64,000 bases of DNA from Micromonospora sp. NBC_00389 (GTDB lineage Bacteria > Actinomycetota > Actinomycetes > Mycobacteriales > Micromonosporaceae): positions 6,882,001-6,946,000 of the forward strand of contig NZ_CP107947.1 of assembly GCF_036059255.1 (NCBI RefSeq). Direction: 5' to 3'. Of the stretch, positions 16,422 through 25,294 are shown piece by piece (position 1 is the stretch's first letter; the number at the start of each line of letters is the position of its first letter). The notes under the pieces are model-generated. The model made no database searches and was not told the origin of the DNA. It was given only the letters and a program-made list of their open reading frames with translations. The position numbers were made by a program, and so were the translations under genes.

Positions 16422-17652
16422 CCGGGTAGTCGTCGTCGGCGCCTCGATCGGCGGCGTACGTACGGCGCAGGCACTCCGGGCCGGGGGTTTCGGCGGCGAC
16501 ATCATGATCATCGGCGCCGAGTTGACGGAGCCGTACGACAAGCCGCCGCTGTCCAAGCAGGTGCTCGCCGGCGAGCAGAACGCGGACGACATCGCGCTGC
16601 TCGGCGCGGCCGGCTGGGCGGGTGAGCGGCTCGACGGCCGACTGGGCTCCCCTGCCGTCGACCTCGACACCGAAAGCAAAGAGGTGCTGCTCGCCGACGG
16701 CCAGCGCATCGGGTACGACGCCCTGGTCATCGCCACCGGTGTACGGGCCCGGACCCTGACCACCGAGGCCAACCAGCTCGTGCACACCGTACGGGAACTG
16801 CGGGACGCGACCGCGCTCCGGCAGCGCATGCTCGGGGGCGGCCCGGTCGTCGTGGTCGGCGGTGGCTTCATCGGTGCCGAGGTCGCCGCCAGCGCGGTGG
16901 CGCTCGGTGCCCAGGCCGCGATCGTCGAGTCACTCCCCACTCCGTTCACCCGGGTACTCGGCCCGGCCGTCGGCGCGCTGATGACCGAGTTGCACGAAAG
17001 CTTTGGCGTCTCCGTACTCGGTGGCGCGGCCGTGGCCAGAGTTGAGCAGCTCACCGACGGCACCGGCATCGTCCACCTGGCCGACGGTCGCCGCCTGGCG
17101 GCAGGCACCGTCGTGGTCGGCATCGGCTGCGTTCCGAACACCGAGTGGCTGCACTCCTCCGGACTGCCGCTCGACGACGGGGTGATCACCGACCAGCACT
17201 GCGCGGTGCCCGGTGCCGAGGACGTCTACGCGATCGGTGACGTCGCGCGCTGGTACGACGTACACGACGGGACGCACCGCCGGGTCGAGCACTGGACCAA
17301 CGCCGTTGAGCAGGCGCACCTCGTCGCGCACAACATCCTGGCCCCGGGCGACCTCCGGCCACACACCAAGGCGCCGTACTTCTGGTCCGACCAGTACGGC
17401 ATGAAGATCCAGATGGCCGGGCGGATCGAGGCCGACGACCGGGTCGACCTTCTGCGCTGCACCATCCCGGCCGGCGACCGGCACGTCGCGGTGTATTCGC
17501 GACACGGAAAGTTCAGCGCGGCCGTGACCTTCGGCTGGCCGAGGGCGATCGCCGCCTGCCGCCGGTCATGGGAGCGCGCGGCCACCGTGGACGAGGTCCA
17601 CCAGCAGATCCAGGGACTGGCTACAAAAGTCACGGCGGTCGAGACGCGATGA
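16411..17652 (+). CDS. FAD/NAD(P)-dependent ferredoxin reductase
   Basis: A 413-residue pyridine nucleotide-disulphide-type reductase (rhodocoxin/putidaredoxin reductase group). The FAD-binding dinucleotide fold is VVVGASIGG (~7-15), the NAD(P) fold VVVGGGFIGAE (~142-152), and the second FAD contact is in VYAIGDVARW. A C-terminal domain of about 90 residues completes the usual ~400-residue length. It takes electrons from NAD(P)H to the adjacent [3Fe-4S] ferredoxin. The start ATG (16411) lies within the ferredoxin's last codons. Confidence 0.9.
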   Translation: MTPDRVVVVGASIGGVRTAQALRAGGFGGDIMIIGAELTEPYDKPPLSKQVLAGEQNADDIALLGAAGWAGERLDGRLGSPAVDLDTESKEVLLADGQRIGYDALVIATGVRARTLTTEANQLVHTVRELRDATALRQRMLGGGPVVVVGGGFIGAEVAASAVALGAQAAIVESLPTPFTRVLGPAVGALMTELHESFGVSVLGGAAVARVEQLTDGTGIVHLADGRRLAAGTVVVGIGCVPNTEWLHSSGLPLDDGVITDQHCAVPGAEDVYAIGDVARWYDVHDGTHRRVEHWTNAVEQAHLVAHNILAPGDLRPHTKAPYFWSDQYGMKIQMAGRIEADDRVDLLRCTIPAGDRHVAVYSRHGKFSAAVTFGWPRAIAACRRSWERAATVDEVHQQIQGLATKVTAVETR

Positions 17653-17701
17653 AGAGCGCGCACACGACCGAGCGAACCATTCGAAGAAGGGTGCAGCAAC
17701 G

Positions 17702-19141
17702 GTGAGCACGACGTCCCACAACCAGCCCGTCGCGGCTGAGACGGTCAACGTCCGCGATCTCGTGGACGTCCAGCGCGGCGAGATCAGCCGCGAGATCTTC
17801 ATCAACGAGCAGATCCACCGGCAGGAACTGGAGAACCTGTTCCCCCGCGCCTGGCTCTTCGTCGGGCACGAGAGCCAGGTGCCGAACCCGGGTGACTTCT
17901 TCTCCTCCTGGATGGGCTCGGACCCGGTCCTGCTCACTCGGGACGACCAGGGTGAAATCCACGTGCTGCTGAACTCCTGCCGGCACCGCGGGATGCGGGT
18001 GTGCCGGTACGACGAGGGCAACACGATGAAGTTCACCTGCCCGTACCACGCCTGGTCCTACTCCATCGACGGTTCGCTGGTGGCGGTGCCCGGCGACCTG
18101 CACGGCGTACCCCACCTGAAGGCGGCCTACAGCGGACGTCTGGAGAAGGAGAAGTGGGGTCTGGTCCGCTGCCCGAAGGTGCGCAGCTACAAGGGCCTCG
18201 TCTTCGCCAACTGGGACGCGGAGGCACCGGAGTTCGACGACTACGTCGGCGACTTCCACTGGTGGCTGGACAACCTGGCAGACGCGTTCGACGGTACCGA
18301 GGGCGGCACCGAGGTCTTCCGCGGCGTGCACAAGTGGCGGATCAAGTCGAACTGGAAGTTCGTGTCGGAGAACTTCCTCGGCGACACCTACCACGGCGCG
18401 TCGACCCACGCCTCCGTCGAGGCCGTGGGTATCGGCCCGGGCGGCAAGGGCAAGCGCCGCCATGGCGAGCAGCAGAACCAGGGCGGCTTCTCCAAGGGGC
18501 GGATGAAGACGTCGTTCCGCCTCGGTCACGGTGCGTCGGACAACCTCGACTACGAGATTCCCTACCCGACGTTCGCCGAGGATGAGCTGACCGAGTACTT
18601 CCGACAGGCCTGGGATACCCGCAAGCAGAAGCTCGACCGGGAGGAACGACCGCTCGGCGGGCGCGGCCCGGCCACCCTCTTCCCGAACATGTCGTTCGCC
18701 GCCGGCTTCCCGCGGACCATCCTGGTAGCGCACCCGGTCAGCCCCACCGAAACCGAGGTCTGGCGCTGGTACCTGGTCGACAAGTCGGCGCCCGATTTTG
18801 TCCGCGCCTGGCTGCGCCGCTACTACATGCGGTACGCCGGCCCGGCCGGGATGACCGAGCAGGACGACATGGAGAACTGGGACTACGCCACCGAGTCCAG
18901 CCGTGGTGTGGTGGCCCGAAGGTTCCCGTACAACTACCAGCAGGGGCTCGGCGAAGAGCAGCCGAGCGAGCTCGACCGGGCGGTGCACTCGAACCACGCC
19001 ATCGCCGGCGAGGTCAATGCGCGCGCCTTCTACCGTCGCTGGGCCGAAGTCGTCGACGGCCTTTCCTGGCCGGAGCTGAACAAGCTCGCCGAGATCGACG
19101 AACGGGCGTCCGGCCAGCGGGTCGGCGAGGCGGACGCGTAG
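17702..19141 (+). CDS. Aromatic ring-hydroxylating dioxygenase, alpha subunit
   Basis: A 479-residue catalytic subunit. The Rieske [2Fe-2S] ligands are C93-x-H95 and C113-x2-H116. The mononuclear iron site in the C-terminal domain is D228/H231/H236 (LGDTYHGASTH) plus a downstream acidic residue. Its length matches alpha subunits of benzoate/phthalate-type oxygenases. With the beta subunit, ferredoxin and reductase it would insert O2 to give a cis-dihydrodiol. The start is a GTG at 17702 with a purine-rich GAAGAAGG upstream. The phthalate-like substrate is inferred from context (TTT transporter, possible decarboxylase, protocatechuate pathway), not from residues. Confidence 0.9.
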   Translation: MSTTSHNQPVAAETVNVRDLVDVQRGEISREIFINEQIHRQELENLFPRAWLFVGHESQVPNPGDFFSSWMGSDPVLLTRDDQGEIHVLLNSCRHRGMRVCRYDEGNTMKFTCPYHAWSYSIDGSLVAVPGDLHGVPHLKAAYSGRLEKEKWGLVRCPKVRSYKGLVFANWDAEAPEFDDYVGDFHWWLDNLADAFDGTEGGTEVFRGVHKWRIKSNWKFVSENFLGDTYHGASTHASVEAVGIGPGGKGKRRHGEQQNQGGFSKGRMKTSFRLGHGASDNLDYEIPYPTFAEDELTEYFRQAWDTRKQKLDREERPLGGRGPATLFPNMSFAAGFPRTILVAHPVSPTETEVWRWYLVDKSAPDFVRAWLRRYYMRYAGPAGMTEQDDMENWDYATESSRGVVARRFPYNYQQGLGEEQPSELDRAVHSNHAIAGEVNARAFYRRWAEVVDGLSWPELNKLAEIDERASGQRVGEADA

Positions 19142-19186
19142 CCACCCCGGCGGTTGGCACCCTTCCCGATATTGACAAGGAGAGTC

Positions 19187-19720
19187 ATGGCAATCGACGA
19201 AAAGGCGGTCGAGCGACTGCTGCTCCAAGCGGAGATCGCGGATTTCCTGTACCGCGAGGCCGACCTGCTCGACCAGCGCCGCTACACCGAATGGCTCGAT
19301 CTGCTCGCCGACGACTACGAGTACTCGGTGCCGCTGCGGATGAACGTCAAGTTCGACGAGACGGACGAGCGGGAGCAGACCCGGGCTGGCAGCGAGATCT
19401 GCTGGTTCGACGAGGGCAAGGACACGGTCAGCCTGCGGGTCGACCAGTTGATGACCGGCGTGCACTGGGCGGAGGAGCCCGTGTCCCGGGTCTCGCACCT
19501 GGTCACCAATGTGCGGGTGGAGTCGGTGCAGCCGCCCGAGGTCGAGGTCAGTTGCCGGTTCCTGGTATACCGCAATCGGGTGGCGGACGAGACCGACTTC
19601 CTCGTCGGCCGCCGGACCGACCGGTTGCGTCGGGTGGACGGCGGGTGGCAGGTATGCCGCCGGCAACTGCTCCTCGACCAGTCCGTCCTGCTCGCCAAGA
19701 ACCTATCGATCTTCGTATAG
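19187..19720 (+). CDS. Aromatic ring-hydroxylating dioxygenase, beta subunit
   Basis: A 177-residue small subunit of the SnoaL/NTF2-like fold typical of dioxygenase beta chains. It has the conserved start AEIADFLYREADLLDQRRYTEWLDLLADD and end WQVCRRQLLLDQSVLLAKNLSIF. It has no catalytic metal and supports the alpha3-beta3 assembly. AAGGAGAG precedes the ATG at 19187, 45 nt after the alpha stop, so it is in the same operon. Confidence 0.92.
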   Translation: MAIDEKAVERLLLQAEIADFLYREADLLDQRRYTEWLDLLADDYEYSVPLRMNVKFDETDEREQTRAGSEICWFDEGKDTVSLRVDQLMTGVHWAEEPVSRVSHLVTNVRVESVQPPEVEVSCRFLVYRNRVADETDFLVGRRTDRLRRVDGGWQVCRRQLLLDQSVLLAKNLSIFV

Positions 19721-19765
19721 CACCAGCGTCGTAACGGGGCCCTGCCATGACGATAAGGTTGTCCG

Positions 19766-20569
19766 ATGCTTGACGAGCGCGCGGACAAACCGGCCAAGGC
19801 AGGGCCTTCGTACCCAATTTCGTCGGTGGACAACGCGCTGCGCCTGCTGCTGATGTTCCGCGACCAGAAGCGGCTTCGCCTGTCCGACGTCGCCACCGCG
19901 CTCAACGTGGCGCACTCCACCGCCCACCGGCTGCTGGCGATGCTGATCCATCACGACTTCGTCCGCCAGGAAGGCGACCTGCGCACCTACGTCACCGGCC
20001 CCGCCCTGCTCGACCTCGGCCTTTCCGCCGTACGCAACATGGACATCCGCACCTTCGCCCGACCAATCTTGGACGATCTGGCCGTCAAGATCGAAGAAAC
20101 GGTGCACCTGGCCCAGCTCGAGGGCGGCAAGATCCGCTATCTCGCGGCCGCCGAGTGCAACCGCCCGCTACGGGTGGCCGATCGCACCGGTCAACTCATG
20201 CCCGCGCACCGCACCGCTACCGGCAAGGCGATGCTGGCCGATCTCACCCCGGCCCAGCTCGACGAGCTGTTCCCGGTCAGCGACGCGGCAACCGGGACCG
20301 GCGGATACAGCCGGGCGGAGCGCGAGGCTCTCGACGCGGAACTGGCGCAGGTACGCGAACTGGGCTACGCGACCAACTATCGCGAGACCGAGGACATCAT
20401 CTCGATGGCTACCGTGGTCCGGGACAAGCGCGGGATCACCGTCGCCGCGCTCAACGCTTCGGCGCCGTCGAACCGGATGAGCAAGCGGCGTCAGCTGACG
20501 GTCATCCGTCAACTGCACGCCGCCGCCGCCCTGCTCGAGGACCTTCTCGGCAACGCGGCCGGCAGCTAG
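19766..20569 (+). CDS. IclR family transcriptional regulator
   Basis: A 267-residue regulator. The winged helix-turn-helix is at ~18-80 (LRLSDVATALNVAHSTAHRLLAML), and the effector domain contains PLRVADRTGQLMPAHRTATGKAMLA. It is the last gene of the dioxygenase run, 45 nt after the beta subunit. IclR proteins commonly control protocatechuate (PcaR/PcaU) and phthalate genes, so it may activate the oxygenase, tct or pca operons. An inverted-repeat arm starts 7 nt after its stop (20576). Confidence 0.9.
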   Translation: MLDERADKPAKAGPSYPISSVDNALRLLLMFRDQKRLRLSDVATALNVAHSTAHRLLAMLIHHDFVRQEGDLRTYVTGPALLDLGLSAVRNMDIRTFARPILDDLAVKIEETVHLAQLEGGKIRYLAAAECNRPLRVADRTGQLMPAHRTATGKAMLADLTPAQLDELFPVSDAATGTGGYSRAEREALDAELAQVRELGYATNYRETEDIISMATVVRDKRGITVAALNASAPSNRMSKRRQLTVIRQLHAAAALLEDLLGNAAGS

Positions 20570-20642
20570 TATCCGGAGTTTCCGGCCTTCGTTGATCAAC
20601 TGTGGCATTTTCCCAGCTCAGCAGGCGTTTGTGGGCAGCCTA

Positions 20643-21562
20643 GGGCGTGTCCTGTCGATCATGGAAGCCAGATGACCGCGGCGATCAGCACGAGGCTGGC
20701 CCGGTAGAGCGAGGCGCGTTTGGCGTATCGGGTTGCTAGGTCACGCCATTGCTTGAACCGGTTGAAGCAGCGCTCCACGACGTTGCGCTTCTTGTAGATC
20801 ACCTTGTCGAAGGCCGGGGGTCGACCGCCGGCGCTGCCTTTCGCGGCGCGGCGGGCGACCTGGTCGGATCGTTCGGGGATGACGTGCCGGATCCCGCGTT
20901 GCCGCAACGCTCGTCTGGTCGAGTCGTGGGCATAGCCCTTGTCCGCGATCAGCACCTCAGGGCGTTTGCGGGGCCGACCGGGTCCCGGTTCGTTGACCCG
21001 GATCGCGTCCAACAACGCCAGGAGCTGCGGGTTGTCGCCGGCCTGACCCGGGGTGAGCAGGATCGACAACGGCCGGCCGCGTCCGTCGACGGCGAGGTGA
21101 ATCTTCGTGCTCAGCCCGCCTCGGGACCGGCCGATGGCCTCGCCATCCTGCGCACCAGGCGTCGCCGCACTTGTCGCGGAGCCCTCTTTTTACGGGCGCC
21201 AGCGGCATGCTGGTGCGCCCGCACGACCGACGAGTCGATACTGATCATCCACTGCACCGGTGTCCCGTCGTCATGCACCTGCGCCGCCGCGAGGATCCGA
21301 TCCCACGTCCCGTCGGCCGTCCACCGACGCAGCCGCTCATGGCAGGTCTTCCACGGCCCATACCGTTCGGGCAGGTCACGCCACGGCGCACCGGTCCGCA
21401 GCTTCCACAAGATCCCGTTAACGACCTGACGATGATCGCGCCACCGCCCGGCTCCGGCAGCAGCGGCGCGATCACCGCCCATGCCTCATCGGTCAACTCA
21501 CCACGACGCACCACCAGAACATCGTCAACGATCAACAACTACAAGATCGGCAGGACACGCCC
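20643..21562 (-). mobile_element. IS5-family (IS427-like) insertion sequence
   Basis: A 920-bp element with inverted ends GGGCGTGTCCTGTCGATC (20643-20660) and its complement at 21545-21562, one mismatch, flanked by TA on both sides (20641-20642 and 21563-21564) as expected for a TA target duplication. It encodes two overlapping transposase frames on the minus strand. Confidence 0.85.
20659..21538 (-). pseudogene. IS5-type transposase, two frames joined by a putative -1 frameshift, with an N-terminal lesion
   Basis: The N-terminus (VRRGELTDEAWAVIAPLLPEPGGG, from 21538) and the next part (WRDHRQVVNGILWKLRTGAPWRDLPERYG) lie in different frames. The junction near 21450 looks like a small deletion. 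The A-rich AAAAAG at about 21187-21192 then gives a -1 shift into the frame reading DGEAIGRSRGGLSTKIHLAVDG, then LSILLTPGQAGDNPQLLALL and a CFNRFKQWRDLATRYAKRA end. The AAAAAG step is the normal programmed frameshift of this IS group. The 21450 lesion probably makes this copy inactive, unless translation starts downstream. Confidence 0.7.
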
Positions 21563-21751
21563 TAGCTAGTTGTATTACCCACGCCCGTGTCTGGCCGGTG
21601 GCGTTCTGGCCCCTGATGGGCGCAAAGTCGCACTGTACTGGACCACGCCATGGGGTGCCTTGGGTAATACGCATGGAGTGCCCAGAACCCTTACGGCACA
21701 ACGCTTATAGCGCTTGTGGATCACGAAGGCCGGAAACTCGGGCTAGGAAAG

Positions 21752-21794
21752 CAGGCTCGCCACCGGGGTGAACATCACCACGGTGGCGAGCCTG
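21752..21794 (-). terminator. Hairpin terminator downstream of tctC
   Basis: A perfect 14-bp stem (21752-21765 with 21781-21794) around a 15-nt loop lies 25 nt after the tctC stop. In the direction of tctC transcription it is followed by CTTTCC, a short T stretch, as often found in high-GC genomes. Confidence 0.75.
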
Positions 21795-21818
21795 CCGATA
21801 GAACGAGGTCCCCCCGGG

Positions 21819-22850
21819 CTACCTGCCGTTGAAGCCTTGCTTCAGCATGTCGACGTACTCCTTCGGCGAGCCCATGAGCTCGTTCACCACGCTCTGCACG
21901 TCGGCGCCGCTGGTGAAGCCGACCGGCCGGCCGGCCTTCTCGGCCTCCGCCTGGTACGCCGGGTCCGTGACGACTTCCTCAAACGCCTTGCGGAGCTCCT
22001 CGAGCAGCTGCGGGTCCATCCCCGGCGGCCCGGACAACGTACGACCACTCTCGATCAGCTTGGTGTGAGTCTCCAGCAGAGCCCGCTGGGTGTCGTCCGC
22101 GACCTCCAGGACGGTGGGCACATCCGGGAACTCCTTCACCCGTTCCGCACCGATGACCAGGACCGGCTTGCAGTCTCCACTGTTGATGGCCGGGAGTTGG
22201 CTCGACAGCGAGCGCGAGTACGCGTCAACGTTGCCGGCGACCACGCCGAGCAGCGCTTCGTTGCTACCCCCGTAGCCGGTCACGAGCTCGGCCTTGAAGT
22301 TCAGCGTTCTCTCCAGCACGAGTGGTCCGACGTACTCGTTGGATCCGGGTCCGGTCGCGGAGAAGCGGACAGGCTTGTCGCTGGCGACCGCCTTGACGTC
22401 GTCGAACGAGTTCAGCTTCCCGCCCGCCTTCACCACCACGAGGTCCGGCTCGCTGCTGATCCGGCCGATGTAGGAAAACTTCTCGGCCTGGTACTGCACC
22501 CCTTCGGCCTGGGCCAGCGCGCTGCCGACGTGTCCGGTCATATTGAACAAGGCGATCTCGGTGCCGTCGGGCTTCGCCTTCCACAGCTCGTTGGTGGCCA
22601 GCAGGCCGCCGGCACCCGGCTTGTTGATGACGAGGATCTTCGCGCCGAGCTTCTTACCCAGGGCGGGGGCGAGCTGGCGCGCATATTGGTCGTAACCGCC
22701 GCCCGGATCGAAGGGCACGATCAGGTCGATCTTCTTGCCCTCGAAGTTGCCCGACGCCTTGGCTTTGCCCGCGGGGCCGCAGCCGGTCAGCAGCAGGGCC
22801 GACACGACCACACCGCAGGTGATGCCCAACAGTCTCCGCATGCTCGACAT
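21819..22850 (-). CDS. tctC: Tripartite tricarboxylate transporter substrate-binding protein TctC (lipoprotein)
   Basis: A 343-residue extracytoplasmic binding protein. The signal peptide ends in lipobox LLTGC (Cys24). The Bug/TctC domain follows, with the typical loops VPFDPGGGYDQYARQL, VINKPGAGG and FSATGPGSNEYVGP. This family binds citrate, other carboxylates and, in aromatic degraders, terephthalate or phthalate isomers. It is the last gene of tctA-tctB-tctC, about 80 nt after tctB. AGAGAGG precedes the ATG at 22850. Confidence 0.92.
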   Translation of the reverse strand: MSSMRRLLGITCGVVVSALLLTGCGPAGKAKASGNFEGKKIDLIVPFDPGGGYDQYARQLAPALGKKLGAKILVINKPGAGGLLATNELWKAKPDGTEIALFNMTGHVGSALAQAEGVQYQAEKFSYIGRISSEPDLVVVKAGGKLNSFDDVKAVASDKPVRFSATGPGSNEYVGPLVLERTLNFKAELVTGYGGSNEALLGVVAGNVDAYSRSLSSQLPAINSGDCKPVLVIGAERVKEFPDVPTVLEVADDTQRALLETHTKLIESGRTLSGPPGMDPQLLEELRKAFEEVVTDPAYQAEAEKAGRPVGFTSGADVQSVVNELMGSPKEYVDMLKQGFNGR

Positions 22851-22931
22851 GCCTCTCTTCGACTCTCCGTCCGATCAGGACGGATGGGATGAACGCATTT
22901 CGCTCGGCGCATCACAGCCCGGAAATGGGTG

Positions 22932-23459
22932 CTACAGCACCGGGAATAGCCCGGGTGGTACCGGCAGTTGCAGGACCACGCCGAAGGCGATGTACAGCAC
23001 CGCGAACAGGACTGCCGCGTAGACGACCGAGAGGACCCACGAGGCCTTCGCCTGGTGCCGCAGGTAGGCCACGGCGAACAACGGCGCGGTGAAGTAGAGC
23101 CCCAGGACGTAGAGGGCGACAAAGAACGCGACAAGGTACGACAGGGCGACGGCCCATTCCCGCGCACTCGCGGTCTCGAAGGCGTACTGCAGGTCCTCGT
23201 CGCTGTCCTCGTCATCGTCCCCGACCCTGCGCTGCGGCGTGGCGTCCCGCTTCCCCGGGCGGAGCAGGGAGCGCAGGACGAAGGCGACGCCGAGCAGCGC
23301 GCCGAGCCCGCCAATGGCGAGCGGGAAGACGGCCGCCTTGCCGCTCCAGCTGAGGGCGGTGACGAATGCCGCGCCGAAGATCAGGGTCAGCAGCACCCCC
23401 GCCACCAGGTCGGGCAGGTAGACCTTACGGTCGGTCTCCCCGGTCACGACGTCGCTCAC
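22932..23459 (-). CDS. tctB: Tripartite tricarboxylate transporter small membrane subunit TctB
   Basis: A 175-residue protein with four hydrophobic segments and a hydrophilic acidic loop (~70-95, DDDEDSDEDLQ) between segments 2 and 3, as in TctB. The start is the GTG at 23457-23459, which overlaps the tctA stop by 4 nt and has GAGGAGG upstream. With TctA it forms the sodium- or proton-driven channel loaded by TctC. Confidence 0.9.
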   Translation of the reverse strand: MSDVVTGETDRKVYLPDLVAGVLLTLIFGAAFVTALSWSGKAAVFPLAIGGLGALLGVAFVLRSLLRPGKRDATPQRRVGDDDEDSDEDLQYAFETASAREWAVALSYLVAFFVALYVLGLYFTAPLFAVAYLRHQAKASWVLSVVYAAVLFAVLYIAFGVVLQLPVPPGLFPVL

Positions 23460-24985
23460 GCGGACACCTCCTCCTTTTCTCGGTCCTGCCCGGAGCGCTT
23501 GGCGCGCCGGGTCCGGCGTGCGTGGAAGACGAAGACCAACACGATGGCGCCGACGATGCCCAGGAAGTACGGCCGCAGCAGCCAACTGCTACCGAAGACC
23601 GAGTTCGACAGGAACAGGTAGCGCTCAAGGATGCTGCCGAGTACCAGGCCGAGCAGCAGCGGCACTCTCGGCCAGTCCCATCGCAGGCAGCCGATGCCGA
23701 TGGCGACGAAGGCGAGCATCACGAGCACGTCGGCGAAACTGTTGCTCGAACTGTAGGCACCGATGCCCAGCAGCAGGAGCAGGAACGGCACCAGCAGCGG
23801 CCCCGAGATGTGCGTCAGCCGGGTGAGCGGCTTGAGTAGCAGGAACGCGGCGGTGACCGAGGCGAACGTGGCGAACACCGTGATCCAGACCATCGACAGA
23901 GTCACGTCCAGGTTGGTGGTGAGCATCTTCGCGCCGGGTTCGAGCCCCAGGATCAGGAACGCACCGAGCAGCACCGCACTACTCGCCGAGCCGGGAATGC
24001 CGAACGCGACGGTCGGGATCAGCGACGCGCTGTCCTTGGCGTTGTTGGTCGCGCCCGCGGCGATCACGCCCTCGATCGCGCCCTTGCCGAACTGGTCCGG
24101 GTTCTTCGAGGTCTGCCGGGCGTGACCGTAGGCGATGAACTGGGCGACCGTTCCTCCGACGCCCGGCACCACACCGATCGCCGACCCGATCGCGCTTGCC
24201 CGCAGGACCAACGACCAGTGGCGCCCGGTGTCGCGAATGCCCTCGGTGACCCCGACGAGCTTCGAGCTCCGTTGCCCGGTCTTCGCGACGCTGCGCTTCT
24301 GCAGCATGATCTGCAGGACCTCGGCGCCGCCGAACAGGCCGACGACGACCGGGACGATACCCACCCCGCCCCACAGGTGCAGCGAGCCGAAGGTGTACCG
24401 CGGTGCCCCGGTGCTCGGGTCCAGTCCCACCAGGGAGATGAGGATGCCGACGGCGGCCATCAGCAGTCCCTTGTGCAGCTGACGGGCGGAGAGGGTGACC
24501 ACGAAGGTGAGGCCCAACAGGGCCAGTCCGAAGAACTCCGGCGGCCCGATCGACAGGATCAGTGGGCGTACCACCGGGATCACGGCGACGAGCACGATCA
24601 CGCCGAAGATGGCGCCGCCAGCAGAGCTGGTCAGCGCGGCGCCCAGCGCGCGACCCGCCTGACCCCGCTTGGTCAGCGGGTACCCGTCCAGCACCACCGC
24701 GGCCGACGAGGCCTCGCCGGGTACACCGAACAGCACCGAGGTGATGTCGCCGGTCGTGGCGGTCACCACGTACATGCCGAGCAGCAGCGCGAAGGCCGGG
24801 ATCGGCTCCATGTCGAAGGTGAACGGAAGCAGCAGGGCCAGGGTCACTGCGCCGCCGAGTCCAGGCAGGATCCCCACCACGAAGCCGAGCATCACCCCGA
24901 TGACCATCATCAGCAGCGACTGTGGTGCCAGAACCTGCGTTAGCGCACTCCCCAGTGCATCCAGCACATCGTCTCCCATCGACAT
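23456..24985 (-). CDS. tctA: Tripartite tricarboxylate transporter large permease TctA
   Basis: A 509-residue membrane protein with about 12 hydrophobic segments. It has the repeated glycine-rich TctA signatures GFVVGILPGLGGAVTLALLLP (near residue 35; split here for reference) and VVPGVGGTVAQFIAYG, plus ATTGDITSVLFGVPGEASSAA. I start it at the ATG at 24983-24985 (MSMGDDVL); the ATG two codons later is an alternative. The frame stays open upstream to 25144, but those residues are hydrophilic and outside the family. It is the first gene of the tct operon. Confidence 0.9.
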   Translation of the reverse strand: MSMGDDVLDALGSALTQVLAPQSLLMMVIGVMLGFVVGILPGLGGAVTLALLLPFTFDMEPIPAFALLLGMYVVTATTGDITSVLFGVPGEASSAAVVLDGYPLTKRGQAGRALGAALTSSAGGAIFGVIVLVAVIPVVRPLILSIGPPEFFGLALLGLTFVVTLSARQLHKGLLMAAVGILISLVGLDPSTGAPRYTFGSLHLWGGVGIVPVVVGLFGGAEVLQIMLQKRSVAKTGQRSSKLVGVTEGIRDTGRHWSLVLRASAIGSAIGVVPGVGGTVAQFIAYGHARQTSKNPDQFGKGAIEGVIAAGATNNAKDSASLIPTVAFGIPGSASSAVLLGAFLILGLEPGAKMLTTNLDVTLSMVWITVFATFASVTAAFLLLKPLTRLTHISGPLLVPFLLLLLGIGAYSSSNSFADVLVMLAFVAIGIGCLRWDWPRVPLLLGLVLGSILERYLFLSNSVFGSSWLLRPYFLGIVGAIVLVFVFHARRTRRAKRSGQDREKEEVSA

Positions 24986-25025
24986 GAGGTTCCGGCGCAC
25001 GCTGGCGTCGTTGGCCTGGGTGGTC

Positions 25026-25061
25026 ACCTGCCCGAAACAGGCGGTTACCTGCCGGGAACAG
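25026..25061. promoter_or_regulatory. Direct repeat of 15 nt with 21-nt period (candidate operator)
   Basis: ACCTGCCCGAAACAG (25026-25040) and ACCTGCCGGGAACAG (25047-25061) match at 13 of 15 positions. Their spacing is exactly two helical turns, so two protein molecules would sit on the same face of the DNA. The repeat is 40 nt upstream of tctA. Confidence 0.45.
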
Positions 25062-25062
25062 A

Positions 25063-25077
25063 CAGAAAATATTTCTG
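25063..25077. promoter_or_regulatory. AT-rich palindrome CAGAAA-ATA-TTTCTG (candidate operator)
   Basis: A perfect 15-bp inverted repeat, unusually AT-rich for this window, in the tctA/dehydrogenase divergent promoter. A related TTTCTG half-site occurs at about 25236-25241 close to the dehydrogenase gene. Confidence 0.45.
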
Positions 25078-25294
25078 CAAGGTAGTGCAGTGCCAGACCG
25101 TAAGCCACGTCACAGGGGATGTCAACAGGTCCCCGCGTCCCCAACCAGCGGCACTGAGCAGCGTCTCTCCCCTAGGCTGCGGGCGACCTTGCTCCCTGCG
25201 CGGCACATGTCCTACAGTCCGCTGTGAAGAACTTCTTTCTGAGACTTGACCTGGTGACTGGCGACCATCACGAATCGCCATCGAGAGGGGACCC

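Larger units (their letters stand above)
20576..21739. repeat. Outer inverted repeat enclosing the IS5-type element (possible MITE-like unit)
   Basis: The arm at 20576-20597 (GAGTTTCCGGCCTTCG and the six bases after it) is repeated in inverse orientation at 21719-21739 with a single one-base gap. A shorter inverted pair, GTATTACCC (21572-21580) and GGGTAATAC (21662-21670), lies inside. Without the 920-bp IS, the unit would be about 243 bp, the size of a non-autonomous element. No target duplication is evident. Confidence 0.45.
24986..25294. other. Divergent promoter region between tctA and the dehydrogenase gene
   Basis: 309 nt without a gene. It holds a 15-nt direct repeat at 25026-25040 and 25047-25061, the AT-rich palindrome at 25063-25077, and a GAAGAACTTC sequence near 25226. 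These are candidate binding sites for the regulator of the divergent transport and catabolic operons. Confidence 0.55.

Noticed and set aside
17630..19666. 678-codon open frame antisense to the dioxygenase genes
   Set aside because: It mirrors the codon positions of the alpha and beta subunit genes, has no domain or ribosome binding site, and is a typical high-GC antisense frame.
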